In this document: piece after piece, positions 44,200 to 57,146 of the stretch
How positions within the stretch are numbered: the first letter of the stretch is position 1
How the letters are laid out: every line of letters begins with the position of its first letter
Source: Hormiphora californensis
Taxonomy: Eukaryota; Ctenophora; Tentaculata; Cydippida; Pleurobrachiidae
Reading direction: 5' to 3'
Assembly (NCBI GenBank): GCA_020137815.1
Contig: CM035357.1
Span: 4,390,996 to 4,454,995 of the forward strand
DNA length: 64,000 bases
The notes under the pieces: generated by a model
What the model was told of the DNA's origin: nothing
Databases searched by the model: none
The model's input: only the letters and a program-made list of their open reading frames with translations
Position numbers and translations under genes: made by a program

Positions 44200-47100
44200 A
44201 TGAAAGTTGACAGATCAAAATGCAGGAAAATACTGACTGAGATAGTAAGTTTATCCTCCCACCCTTTGTATCGATTTGCAATATTACAGCCCTATCAAAA
44301 TGTGTGTTGTTCACTCCCTCTTTGGCAGTTACAGAACTTACCCTTCAAATTATCTCAAGATACCGAACTAACTTTTGCTCTCCCTCGTCCATCTCTCTAA
44401 AACTCGAATCTTCCCTTATACTGGCGATTCAACTCCCTCTTTAAACTCGTCCCCATCTCTATCTCCTCCCTCGATCTCTAGCTAACCCCTCCTTTCATTC
44501 CCCTCTTTGAACCAGTTACCCTCTTTCTCTCTCTCTCACACACACACACTTTCTCCGCACACTCTCTTCATCTCTCTAATACCCATTCCTTCCCGTCTCT
44601 TGCCCCTTCCTCTAACACACTTCCTCCCTTCAGCCGGCCAGTCTCTAACACACTTCCTCCCTTCAGCCGGCCAGCTGCAAGAGTTTGATCAGCAAGTTAC
44701 GATCATGTCCCGAGGCAGAGCTCGTTCAAATGCTCAAAAACATCGTGGTATGGGAGTACGGAAAGGTAATTATAATTGATTAATTAATTAGTTGATGTTA
44801 ACATATTACATAGATATCTCAGCAACATTTCCAGTCTGAATTTCATAACAATATAAAAACATGTACCGCGGGTGTCACATGACAAATTTAGTTTTGTTAA
44901 AACTATTTTCTTAGCCCTCGTGAAATGATATAAGTATGTACTGAAATATCGCTATATAATGACATCTTACTATCTCTCTCACTCTCCCCTCACTCACTCT
45001 CTTTTTCTCCACCCCCCCCCCTCTCTCTCTCTCTCCTTCAGTGTGAGTTATACCACTGGATTGATGTTCTGGATCGGTTTGATGGTATCCTGGAACGGGT
45101 TGCTAAACACGACACAAACGACCAAACAATGATTTACCTTTGCAGAAAGTTAGAGGACAAACAGGTATAGTTATTAGTTCGCTACAGGACCTGCAGCACG
45201 TCAACGCAGAACGCTACAATGTATTGCATTGAGATATCAGTGAATCAATAAACATATTCAAGATATCGCAACATATTCAAGATATCGCAACAATACTGTA
45301 TTATCTGATGATATATAGTCAGCCCTTTTTAGAAATATGAAACATCCAGTACATACATTATAACCAGAATCCTGAACTAATGATAAATCTAACACGTTTC
45401 AAGGATCTTTGTACTGACACGTTGTGTTTTCAGCTGAAGGATCTTGTTTATTATGTGCTCTACTTTACCTCACTTCTAATGGAACATGCATATGCCAGAC
45501 ACCTTTACAGCTCTATAGAGGTAGGTGTGGACCACCATCCTCTCCCCCCCCCCCCGTCGTTGGTTACGAAATATCCCCTCTGGCAAGGGAGGGGTTATTT
45601 CGTAACCAATCCCCTCGACCCCCTTCCCAAATATGTGTACGTATGTCGGGGCGGCTGATAAGAGTGTTTGGTGCGTCCTACTACGGGCAGGTCATCCTCA
45701 AGACGCAGCATTAACAAACAATGTGTGCCTTGGTGAGAAACACGAGATAGCTGAATCAATACAAACTATTAATAAGGAGATCGGTTAGAGTCTCGCAGCA
45801 TATTCCGAACCATGTAGTCAGAGATTGAGAGCAGTGAAAGTCACCTCAAAAACTAAAAACTCCACGACTAGTTTAAACATCAAATTATTGCTTTCTATTT
45901 GCCTGACTAAATTTTACATACTACCAGACATTATGAGAATAAGGTTCTCTAAAGCACTGATAAAACTGAGAAAAGTATTGGGTGGCTAGGACATCATCGA
46001 TTAGATCATATTGTTATCTTTTTCAGCATCTCACGACCCTCTTGGCAGCAAGTGACATGGATATTGTGCTAGCAGTGCTAAACCTCCTCTACGTGTTCAG
46101 GTTAGTACCTCCTCACCTCACCTCACCTCCCCAGTGGGATGAAAAGGTACCTCATGAGGTGTGAGGTGAACCTGTGAGGTGGAGCGGAGGACGCCAAACC
46201 TCCTTCGAAAATATCTCTTTCGCGACTAGCTGACACTGACATAGAATGTAGAGTGATTCGCGCTCTGAGCAAAATTCATGCGCATAGTACGCGCGCACTC
46301 ATTCCCCCTCCTCGATTCATTGGGGTGAACGGGAACCACTTCTTGAAACCACGTACAATGTTACCACTTACCACACAATTCTTACTTTCAGTAAAAGATC
46401 CAACTTTATATCTCGTCTCCCTCCTGAGAGAAGATGTTCCCTAAAGCTAAGGCTAAATCACCTAGCTGAGGTATGTACATTTATTATTCTCGACGTTTCT
46501 TTGTTCCACGTTTTGGGCTAAATTTTACTTGATTTCTCTCCCCAAATAGTCGTGGGGAGGTAAGGATAATGGGTTTGGGTTAGCTACCTGCTGTGGAGAT
46601 AAGCCTTTGACAGAGTTTCCCCCAACTGCCACCACCCTTCACTTCGAGTTCTATGTTACGAGTGGAGGTGCTTCACAACATCGTGTCATACACCGAGAGA
46701 ATATCAACCGCATATCAGAAAGGTAATGTCTCTTTAATTCAATTGAAGAAATGTTCTCTCGCATATATCATTAATCATTATTGATCCCCCTTGATGTCCA
46801 TCTAAATATTAATGTCTTTCCCCCAGTTCTGCTAAAGTTATGGAAGAGCTAGTCACGGAGTTTCAAGTACCTACTGGTAAACAGATGGGATTGTTAACCA
46901 ATATTCGCCTCGCACAGTCATTCTCCAACTATACCCGCCGGTTACAGTGTGTCCAGGTATGTACAGATATCCAATCAAACATAGTTTTTTTTGTATTGAG
47001 CTCGAAACGGTGAACGGAAAAGCGTACTTTTTGTTCTCTCTGAGCGGACTCTTGTCGAATAACAAAACCACTTCCAGGCTCGATTACAAGCGATATCGAT

Positions 47101-50100
47101 ACTTGTGTATAGTAATGCTGGTAACGACATACTCCAGAACCTCCTATATGATGGGTTGATAGAGGAGTTAGTGGATGTGTTGGGGGTCAATGATTCCCGA
47201 CTAACGGTATGAAACCATTTTAAGACTTTCTATTATTATCTTTCTTGTTGTTAGTTGTTACAACTAAAAACAGGTTCGATGATGAACGAATCAATGTTAT
47301 CATACCACCTCCCTCAACCTCATCCCCTTAACCCCCTCCCCTCATCCCCTGTAATTCTATATCCCCATCCCCTAAAGCCCCTGTGATTCTGTATCCCCGT
47401 CCCCTAAAACCCCTGTGAACACCTCAGGAGATTAAGGCTGCTGCCCTGAAGACCCTAACTGCCACAATACACCTGGAGCGGACACCCCGGATTCACGCTA
47501 TAATCGATGCTACTGGCATGTCATCATACCATGGCTTCTTCCCCTCTCTATTCAGATCATGCGTTCTATCAATGATAGGTAGGTTTCAGATAGGTTTCGG
47601 GGAGGGGTATTCTTTATTATTCATTCCGAATAATATTCGGTAGTATACTTTTATGGGCATCTTGTGCCAATCGCGCCAAGAAGTTGTATAGGTTTCTCTA
47701 TAATAGCATTATAGTTTCCTACTAAATACTAAATGATCTGACCCCACCCTCTATTCTCTAAATACCAAACAGGCAATTAACCATCATATTACCAGGTCAA
47801 AGCACAGAGACGCCCCTACCACAGATGCTCTCAACTGCCCTCTTCTCTTTCCTCTACCATCTTGCAAGTTATGAAGCCGGAGGTAAGTTAATTTTAACCA
47901 TGCCTCCTCCCTCTTATACCAGATATTATTGAGTCATTGAAATATGTATTTCCACCCCAGGGCCCCAGCCGTCCGTCACCGCCTTCTGTCCTAGCCCCCT
48001 CCCCCATGTCCTGGCCCCTAACGTCCCCACCCCTCATGTGCCCCTAATGCCCCCACTTCCCCTCATGTCCCCGCCCCTAATGTCCCCACTTCCCCTAATG
48101 TCCCCGCCCCGTTTCAGGTGAGGCCCTGGTGTCATGTGGCATAATGGAGACACTGCTACGAATTGTCCAGTGGAGGAGCACAGACAAATCACAACTGACC
48201 TTTGTGACACGGTCTGTGAGACTCATTGACCTGATAACGAACATGGATGTGACGATATTCACCAGTTTCAATGGCCTTACCTGTCTTATCAATCGGTTAC
48301 AGGTACTGTCATTTAGACTGTCATTTAGACTGTCATTTATACTGTCACAGAGGTCAACTGTCATCTACCCCCAAAAGGCTTTAATAATAATGATAATACA
48401 CTATGACTCTTAAACCATTCCTAAAATACTCCCCTAAGCTAACTCCCATTTCCAAACAACTATAAAACCAGCTCCTTTTTCCAGCACGAGGTTGACATGT
48501 GTAGGGGTGAACTGGGGGAACCGATCCCCGAGGATTCCTCCCAAACCGACCTGACCACCCCCACTAAGGAGGAGAGTGGAGAGGAGGGGGTTGTATCTCT
48601 ACAGGGTGTGGAGGTGACATTGGATCCAGAGGTAGCTGGACCCTCAGACATGGCAGAACCTGATCCTGGTCCATCGGATACAGAGATGTCTTGGTCACCT
48701 AAAGGTAGGCAGAGGAGAGAGATATGTCCCGGTCACCTAAAGGTAGGCCGAGGAGAGAGAAAGAGAGATGTGTGTTCCCCGAATGAAAAGGGTGGTGGTG
48801 GTGGTGGTGCAGATAGGTTATAGCGTGCCAAACTCTGCCCCGTAGGGCAGAACGACATTGCAACCTCGTCATAGCGTCTGTCATCGTGTTGTGGTCAGTT
48901 AATATCATGGCATTCTTAATGTCAGTCAGTCATTGTACTTGCAAGACACTTACGCAGCCCCCACGGTTAAAGGTCGGTTGCACTCTTCGCATCTCCGCCC
49001 CGTGAGGACATTGCAGTTATCTTGCGAATAAGCAACATGGCAAGTTAGGGGGCATGTTTTCAAGCTTGGGTGGCTGTGCAGGTAGGCCTGTTCGTTTGTT
49101 TGTTACGACGACGGTCCGTCGAGTGGACACTTGGGTCTGGGGTAGTCTGTCTATAGTAGCTCTAATTAAATTATTGATTGGTAAGGTTTAATCCGGAATC
49201 ATTATCAATGGTACACAATAGATGAACAGACAATACGGACAGATGAACTTACAGCTTTTTGATGTATGATTGGTACCGTGATGTTGTTGGTGATGAGATG
49301 AGAGGTGTACCATTTCATGTAGAGATCCAGATAAACAAAAACGATAAAATACAAATAAGATGTGGGACAGATTGTAGCGTCCCTATAATAATATATAATG
49401 TGTACGATGTATAGGACAAGGCGGGTGGGACAGATAAGAACAATTGTGAGTTGTTACACGCGATAAGCGACTTAGTGCACCAAAACACAAGGATTGTCCC
49501 TGTACTGGCGTGTTTCACAAAGTGCTCTACTTTGGGACGGGCGAGGTGGGGGAGGTGGGCGGGGTGGAGGGGTGGGGCGGAGGGGGTGGGTGGAGGCAAG
49601 TCTTACACAGAAATGGCGACCAGACACTGTACCATACCAGAAGCAAGGCGGTGTACAACCAATCCCGTTCTAGAAGAGACAAGACAATGTATAACACACG
49701 GAACAAAGAAGTGTACAACCTGTCCCGACCTAGACAAGTGTCTAGACAGTATACAATACACGAAACACAGAAATGTACAACTTGTCCCGGTCGAAACAAG
49801 GCAGAGAACTGACGACAAACATACACCAAACTGCAAAATAGTGATCTCACTTCAGGTATGGTCTTAGGAATCCAAAATTGTCCAATCTAAAAGATCCTGC
49901 AAAAATTTTTGGTCCACAGCAACACATGCGATCAGGAAGGACCAAATGCAAATCTTTATGGATCACCCTAATATAACAACCAACCAATCAATCTTACCTG
50001 AGATTTGCACTACTCTTACTTACGTGACTCAGCGTATCAAAATTAGTCGGGTACGGTATAGTTTTCGCTTTGATATAAATTAGTTTTAGTTTTACTCTCC

Positions 50101-53100
50101 GAGCTTGATTGAATGATCAAGTTTGATCAGTCTGTGCGACCGTGCCCTTGTTCTTCAGTGAAAATGCAAATTTGTTCTAGAGGAGGCACCTTTAAGAAGA
50201 AGGACCTTCTGTCTGTTCGGGCTCGTGTAAGCTCAGTGCTCACACCGGAACTTCGGTGTGAGAGCCGACAGAGACTGGGAACATGTACAGTTTTGAGTGG
50301 TTACAGGAAAAATCCCAAAATTAAATGAAAAATGCAAATGGAGGACAAACTTTTTGAAACAGCAAGTTAACATATAATATAAAGTTAACATATAACAGCA
50401 AGTTAACATATACATAATAATAAAATACTTGAAATTCAACACACACCTTACTATAATAAAAGCAGTAATCATGTGCTAATTGTACAATGTACCTAGCCTC
50501 CGTTCGTAGGGATCCGGATGGAAAATGTGATCATAGTTACAGTAAGGAAAGGTGCAACTCTAATAGTCTTTACTGCGTTTTGCATTCATCCTACCACCAT
50601 CTATACCATTACCCAACAATATCCAAGAAGCAAGCCCCTACTGCGCATAATACCCGTCAATTACAAGGCCGTAAAGAACTTCTAACAGGACCCCAATATA
50701 CTTTCAATCACCCACCATAACGGGTACTGTTAGATGGAGAAGCGGATCGAAACCTATACATCACATCCTGCACGTATCCAATCCCGTCCGTAGGGCAGGA
50801 ATTTCCGCTAGTACTTTTAAATCAAAATTAGAGTAACAAACTCCCTGGATTTTATATTTCATTCCACGGGTCTTCCTTTTGATGGTCTAGTTTGAAGTTT
50901 CTGCAATTTCTGCAGGTCCTTCCTGTTGTACCTGTTCTGTGTTGGAGGTCGCAGGTCCTTCTACAACAAGATCTTGTTGTACTTGTTTTGTGTTGGAAGG
51001 TGCCCTCAGTTTGGGCATTTTCAGCAATTTTCCTGTCGTTTCCGCGATTATGTTGCTGTATAACAAAGGATTCAGCACAGAGTTGAGGGGGAGGATATTG
51101 AGTGAGAAGATCTGGTACCAAGATGACATATCCACCACCTCGGCCGTGTGGAGGACACAACAAATCAGGAAGGGCATCCAGCAGCAGAAATCTGTGATAC
51201 AGATCAAGGTAACTTTACGACCAAGTGTTGATGATGAATTTGAGTTCTGGACCCGATTTTTATTTGAAAGGATCGCTATCAGCATATGGCATATGGCTAC
51301 AACTACAAAACAGAGTAAATGGAAGCTGAGATAAAGCCAAACGTAGCCTGCCTGTGGGTCATCAGGGAGGACAAACGCCTTGAACATGCATACTGGGTCA
51401 TTCCCATAGAACGAGAGTTTTGTGCCACTGGTTGATCCGTTGTAATCGTGAGAAAACATCTCAGAAACCATATTTTGAAGTACATTCCAAGAGACGGAAG
51501 TACCGGCTGATTCGCTAGCCTTATGATTCCCGTGATAGACCCGGACAATATCCGAAAGTCGCTTTTTGCCCATCGCTCCGAGGAACAATGGAATGTCCTG
51601 GTATATCAACCCATTGACAAACCAGTCATCTAAACCATCGATCAGAGGTAGGACAGCCACACCAACGGCAAAGAATAATACACCTCCAAGTAACAACACA
51701 AGCTTTATTTTCAGTTTCATAGTAACTTCCTCAGACCGCCGGTATCGCAGTGCTTGCAAGGTACCTTGGAGTCTAAAACAGCTGATTAAAGCCATTACAA
51801 GGGAGGAAATTGTACCACCTGTGGTATTGAAAACACCAATAACTTCGCATGTCCGTCCACTCATCCACTCAATCTGCCTTTCACAAAACTGCGAGCCTTT
51901 AGTCCAGTGAATGGAGGTAAGGGTCAGGAGATAGATTGATGTGAGGAGATCGCCGCAGGATATGGCAAGGACCATGACATTATTCACGTATTTACCACTC
52001 TTTTTTGACTCACGTATTTCCCAGAAAGCCTTGTATGCACTGGCTAAACTGAGTAATGCACCTACTACCCCCATGATGGTCGATATGACCAATACACCAT
52101 CGTTCATGACGACTTTCCTCCTACATTCGTCGTTGCATTCGTCCGATAAGTCGGCACAGTCAATCTTACCATCGCATTGCTGATCCACGGTCAGGATGCC
52201 AGAACTGTCTGAACATTGGAAGTTGTTAATACATTTCTCCTCATCCGACCTGTCTCCACAATCATCAACCAGATCACATACTTTCTCGAACAGGATGCAA
52301 TTAGTGTTTTTACATACGAAAAAGTTGTTATGGTATTTATCCTGAGACTTTTTCGCCACTGTAAGTGAATTCAACTCAAGGTTAAGAGAAAATATTGTAT
52401 GCCGCAAGTTAGGACACGCATTTTGGTGGACCGGTCGCTCCAGTGGACACTCGGCGTTAAAACATAGACCTGAACAACTGTAGTAGACAAATTCTTCTCC
52501 GTATAGATACCTGCAATCTTGTTTCTCGCTAAGAAGTACCAATTCAGTTGTAAAGTTCCTCCCGAAGAAAGTATGAAATGGGTGGCTGAATATTGTAGAG
52601 CGACATGTTTGTCCTCTTAGACGAAGGAGATGCTCTAGTCCTTTGGTGCAAATGCCGCTTTTCAAAGTCTGTCCATTAGGTGTTTGCCAAGAAATCAATT
52701 TTCGAGAGACCACTGCTCCATCTTTTCGGGCATTACATACACCTTCATCGCATTTGTTGGGAAAAGAGCAAAGAAAGCCTAACTCCAAAAATCTTGCCCT
52801 ATCATCTTTACATAAAAACACATCGGAGCATTCGTGAGGTAGGTATTTAACCCTTTTTCTTGGACCTTCACCACATGTTTCCCACTCTTTCCGTTCATCT
52901 TGCCCATCCAAACAATCCACCACCCCATCTTGGATCCATTCCACGGGTATCGGGAGGAGCCCTTCGTTCTGACTAAAACTGCGAACACACGTTTGTTTGG
53001 TCAGTTTGGAACACAGCTCCCTCTTCTCGTCTGCTTCCTCAGCACAGTCTGCTCTACTGTTGCACAACAAGTGTTTCTGTATCGTACACTGCCTGTTTAT

Positions 53101-54377
53101 CGTAGTACATTTTGTCTCTATTCGATCATCACATACGTGAGAAGACTCGTATATTGGGCATAGCACATATATTGATACTGTTGTGGGATAGCCGTTCACC
53201 AAACATGACCCTGCCACTTTGGTGGGGTCAGTGCAGTTCGTTTGGTCTAGACTGAAGGTACAGTAGCTGAGCGAGCTGATGAGCACGTGACTTATTATGT
53301 GGTCCACGGAGGGGAGGGGGATAAAACAGCGAGACCCGTTATTCAAGGGAAACATTAGTTCATCAAAGATGGCAATGTAATTACATGTGTCGTTTGCTGC
53401 AGTTGCAGGAGTAACCCTATTGAATGGCTCAAAGAAGTATTCCCCTTCGGTTTGAACGACACCACCGTACCTATATCCGTTACAGTCTCGTTCGTCCGCA
53501 CACAACAAAAAGTCCGCTTTTGATCTTCCATCTTGACCAGGTCGTTGTATTTTAATATCATCACATACCCCGTTACACAATGCTCCGTCCTTCATCCAAA
53601 CATCTACCTCGCCACCATCAACAGTACTAATTGTATACTGAACTTGTACCCGTGAACTCGGACACTCTTGAAGTGACTCGTGGAGCCGATATAGATGAAC
53701 CTCAGGGTCAAAACACAGAACCCCACAAGCAGGTGGTGTGCGGAACAACTCTCTTTTACCGGTCGGCTTGTAACCAGATTCCCCGCAAGCTTGATACTGG
53801 GCAGGGTCATTAGGACACAACCTGTTCACAAAGGTCTTCAGGGTGCGTGCATACAGGTCAAATGTCTGTGTTATGTCATATGTTACTGTGGTAGAGCCAA
53901 TGCAAGACATTCTTATCGAGTCGTTTTTGATCCCTTTCAATTTGCGTATAATATTGGCACATTTCCTCACCAGGAAATCCTCGTTGATGCTGGAAGTGGA
54001 TATGTGGCATTCACGACCTGTCCCAGCAGCTGTGGGTGTATGCTGCACACCCCCTGCTGCACTGTTGGATGGTACTGCTGTTGGTGTTGTGGACTGTGAA
54101 ACAACAGTTGTTCCACAGTCCACCAGGGTGACAAGACAAAGTAACAGCAAACTCATGATTTGAATTGATCTAAAACTTCGCAGAAGAATTACTTTTAAAG
54201 CCGGCTCTTCTTTGCATTGACGTACAATTTCGCACACCCATGGAACAAAGGAGAAATTGCAAAAGAAAAGAGAAGGCGACAACTTTACAAAAGTTTGACT
54301 TGCTCGACAGTCGACTATACTTTACTGCACCCCGTGAAGTATTACAATGGGATTATAAAGTGAATCTGCAGCCCCCC

Positions 54378-54410
<33 letters not shown>

Positions 54411-54413
54411 GCC

Positions 54414-54454
<41 letters not shown>

Positions 54455-57113
54455 TTGATATGTGCGACCCTTACCCGTATTTTACTTCCAAGCCCGTTTC
54501 AAGCCCGTCTTAGACCCAAGCAAGTAAGCGGTAAATGTGAGGTAAATAAGTCGGGTACAGTGGATTTCGCTTTGATATACATTAGTTTCAGTAGGCAGAG
54601 GAGAGAGAAAGAGAGATGTGTGTTCCCCGAATAAAAAGGGTTTGAAAGAAACAAGTTATGATACCGAGACAAATTACAAACTCAGTTTATTCAATTAGCA
54701 ATTATTTAGTCGAAAAACAATCAAATAGTTCGTTTACTCGCACTTGATGCTCAGTGAATCTTCAGGCCCACACAAGTTCCAATTCTCCTCCAATCCACAC
54801 GTTTCCACAGTATCACAAGGACCCATTTTGATTGCTCGAAGGGCCACACTATCCATGGCACTCCTGGTCAGTCTCATCTTTGGGTCGGTAACATCCCCTG
54901 CTCTCTTCCACTCAACCGCTCGAGTGGCATCAACAAAGTCAAGAAGCTTACAAATCCTATCGGCTGTAGCTTGGTTCCTGACATCAGCCGCGCAAAAGTA
55001 TCCCAAAGTCATCCGTGTAAAGTCCCCTGTGCGTTGGTCAAAGTCACCCATTTGCACGATAATAGTGCCCTGTTTTGATGGCTGGGTCTGACTGCTGTTA
55101 CCGTGACCAGCAACCATACTAGTTGCAGGGAACTGAGTGACTTTCCCGGTGTAACACTCCACAATGGTCTCATCCCCAAACTGGCACGTGGCTTGCTCAG
55201 TGTAGGTACAACCATCATCCAAGCCACGTGGCATCCTTTACCACATTCCAAGTTGGTGATATAACTTGTAAACACAGCCATCGTTGTAAATCATAGGCCT
55301 CGGGTAACACCACTCCTCCCTGGGGCATGCAGAGTTCTTCATCACGGAGAGGGCTCCTCGGGTGTGGCCCTTGTTTCCTGCAGATCCAGTGGGCGGTGTC
55401 AAGGGTCATATCACCGCAAACGGGGTACCAGCTGAAATCTTTGGTTATAAAGATCGGCATTCCGGTATGGGCTTGGAGTGATGTTGTCATCAAGTCTTCT
55501 TCGCTGTAGAACATGATCTCATTCCTTGCCCCGGAAACATGGTCAACTTGTAGGGCTGCCACCACGGTGGGTAGCAGGAGGATGAGAAGAAACTTCATCT
55601 TGTAGGATCACAGTGAAAAGTGGTTGTTCAAAGATGTTCAAAGATGTAGCAGATGTTTTATAGTAGACTAACACAATGAACTGTAAATTACATTTTCTGC
55701 TATATTGTATTATTTGCCGACCCTCCTAAAGTAAAATAAAAAGAGTTTGAACAAAACAATGTATTTTAAAGTGCTAAATCATTTTCAAGAGAATAGTGTG
55801 AGACTAGCTGAGATTACGTTGTCAACATGAACTGTTCATATACAGTGTCAGGCGATACCCAATCCATCCACTAACTCCATCCTCAGGTGGTTCAATAACC
55901 ACCCCTGACCCCAACCACTAACTCCATCCTCAGGTGGTTCGACTACATCATCAACAGGAAGTAGCTGTATCATCTCCCAACGAGCCGCCCTTCTGAAGAG
56001 CATTCTCAACTTCCTAAAACGGGCCATTCCAGATCAATTGTTTGCGGAGTACATTCGAAATGGTAAAAACCAGGAACCGACCGAATCAGGAAATACTGGT
56101 CCCTGATTGGCGATAACCAGTCACGTGACCTAAATAACGAGTTCTGATTGGTTGTTTACTTGTGTCGGTCGGTTCCTGGTAAAAATAACAATATTATATA
56201 TGTTACTATCATGGTTATAGGATCATTTTTTCTCGAAATCTAATCTAATCTAATCTCAGTGATGGATGGATCCCTGCCCGTTTCCCTAAAACACATCATC
56301 AGTCGAGCTGAGTACTATGGACCCTCTCTGTTCTTCCTAGCCACGGAGGTGGTCACCCTGTATGTGTTCCACGAACCCTCCCTGCTGTCCAGTCTTCAGG
56401 ATAGGAAGTTAACTGATGTTATACTGGATGCCCTGGTTGTGAAAGAGGTAACAGCTTCCCCTCTCTCAACCTACCCATCCTCTTACCCCCGCTAACCCCC
56501 AAGTTACCAGTCGGCTGATAGATATTTATAGGAGACTGTCTGTCTGTATTCCCTCGCCAACCTCCTCCCCCCCCCCCCCTCAACTCTCCCCTCTCAACTA
56601 TAATATTTCAGGTACCCCCAACCAGAGAGGTGATCGCCTCCCTGCCCAACATCCTCAGCGCACTTTGCCTCAACCAACGTGGTCTAGAGGCCTTTATGAA
56701 GTGCAGGCCATTTGATCGCCTCTTCCACGTCCTCCTCTCACCCCAATACCTTCCTGCGATGCGGAGGAGAAGTAGTGATAGTTTGGGGGATACTGCTACC
56801 AACCTTGGGACAGCAATGGATGAACTGATGAGACATCAACCCACACTGAGACATGATGCCATGGCTGCTATAATCAAGGTACCTGATCCCCCCCCCCCCT
56901 GACCTGACCATGATACCCTCTTTATAGTGTGGACCACCCTAGAACCATATATAGAACCTCCTGATCATCAGGACCTGATTTACCGAGACCATACCCTCTT
57001 TATGTGAACCACCATAGAACCATTATACCCCTAATGTATTATCAAGGTACCTACTGATCATGATACCCCCCCTGATCATGATATCTCCTGATGTACACTA
57101 TACCCCCGTAAAG

Positions 57114-57146
<33 letters not shown>

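Noticed and set aside
49451-49867. Overlapping frames of 100-138 residues on both strands
   Set aside because: They overlie a diverged ~50-bp tandem repeat in HUWE1 intron 13.
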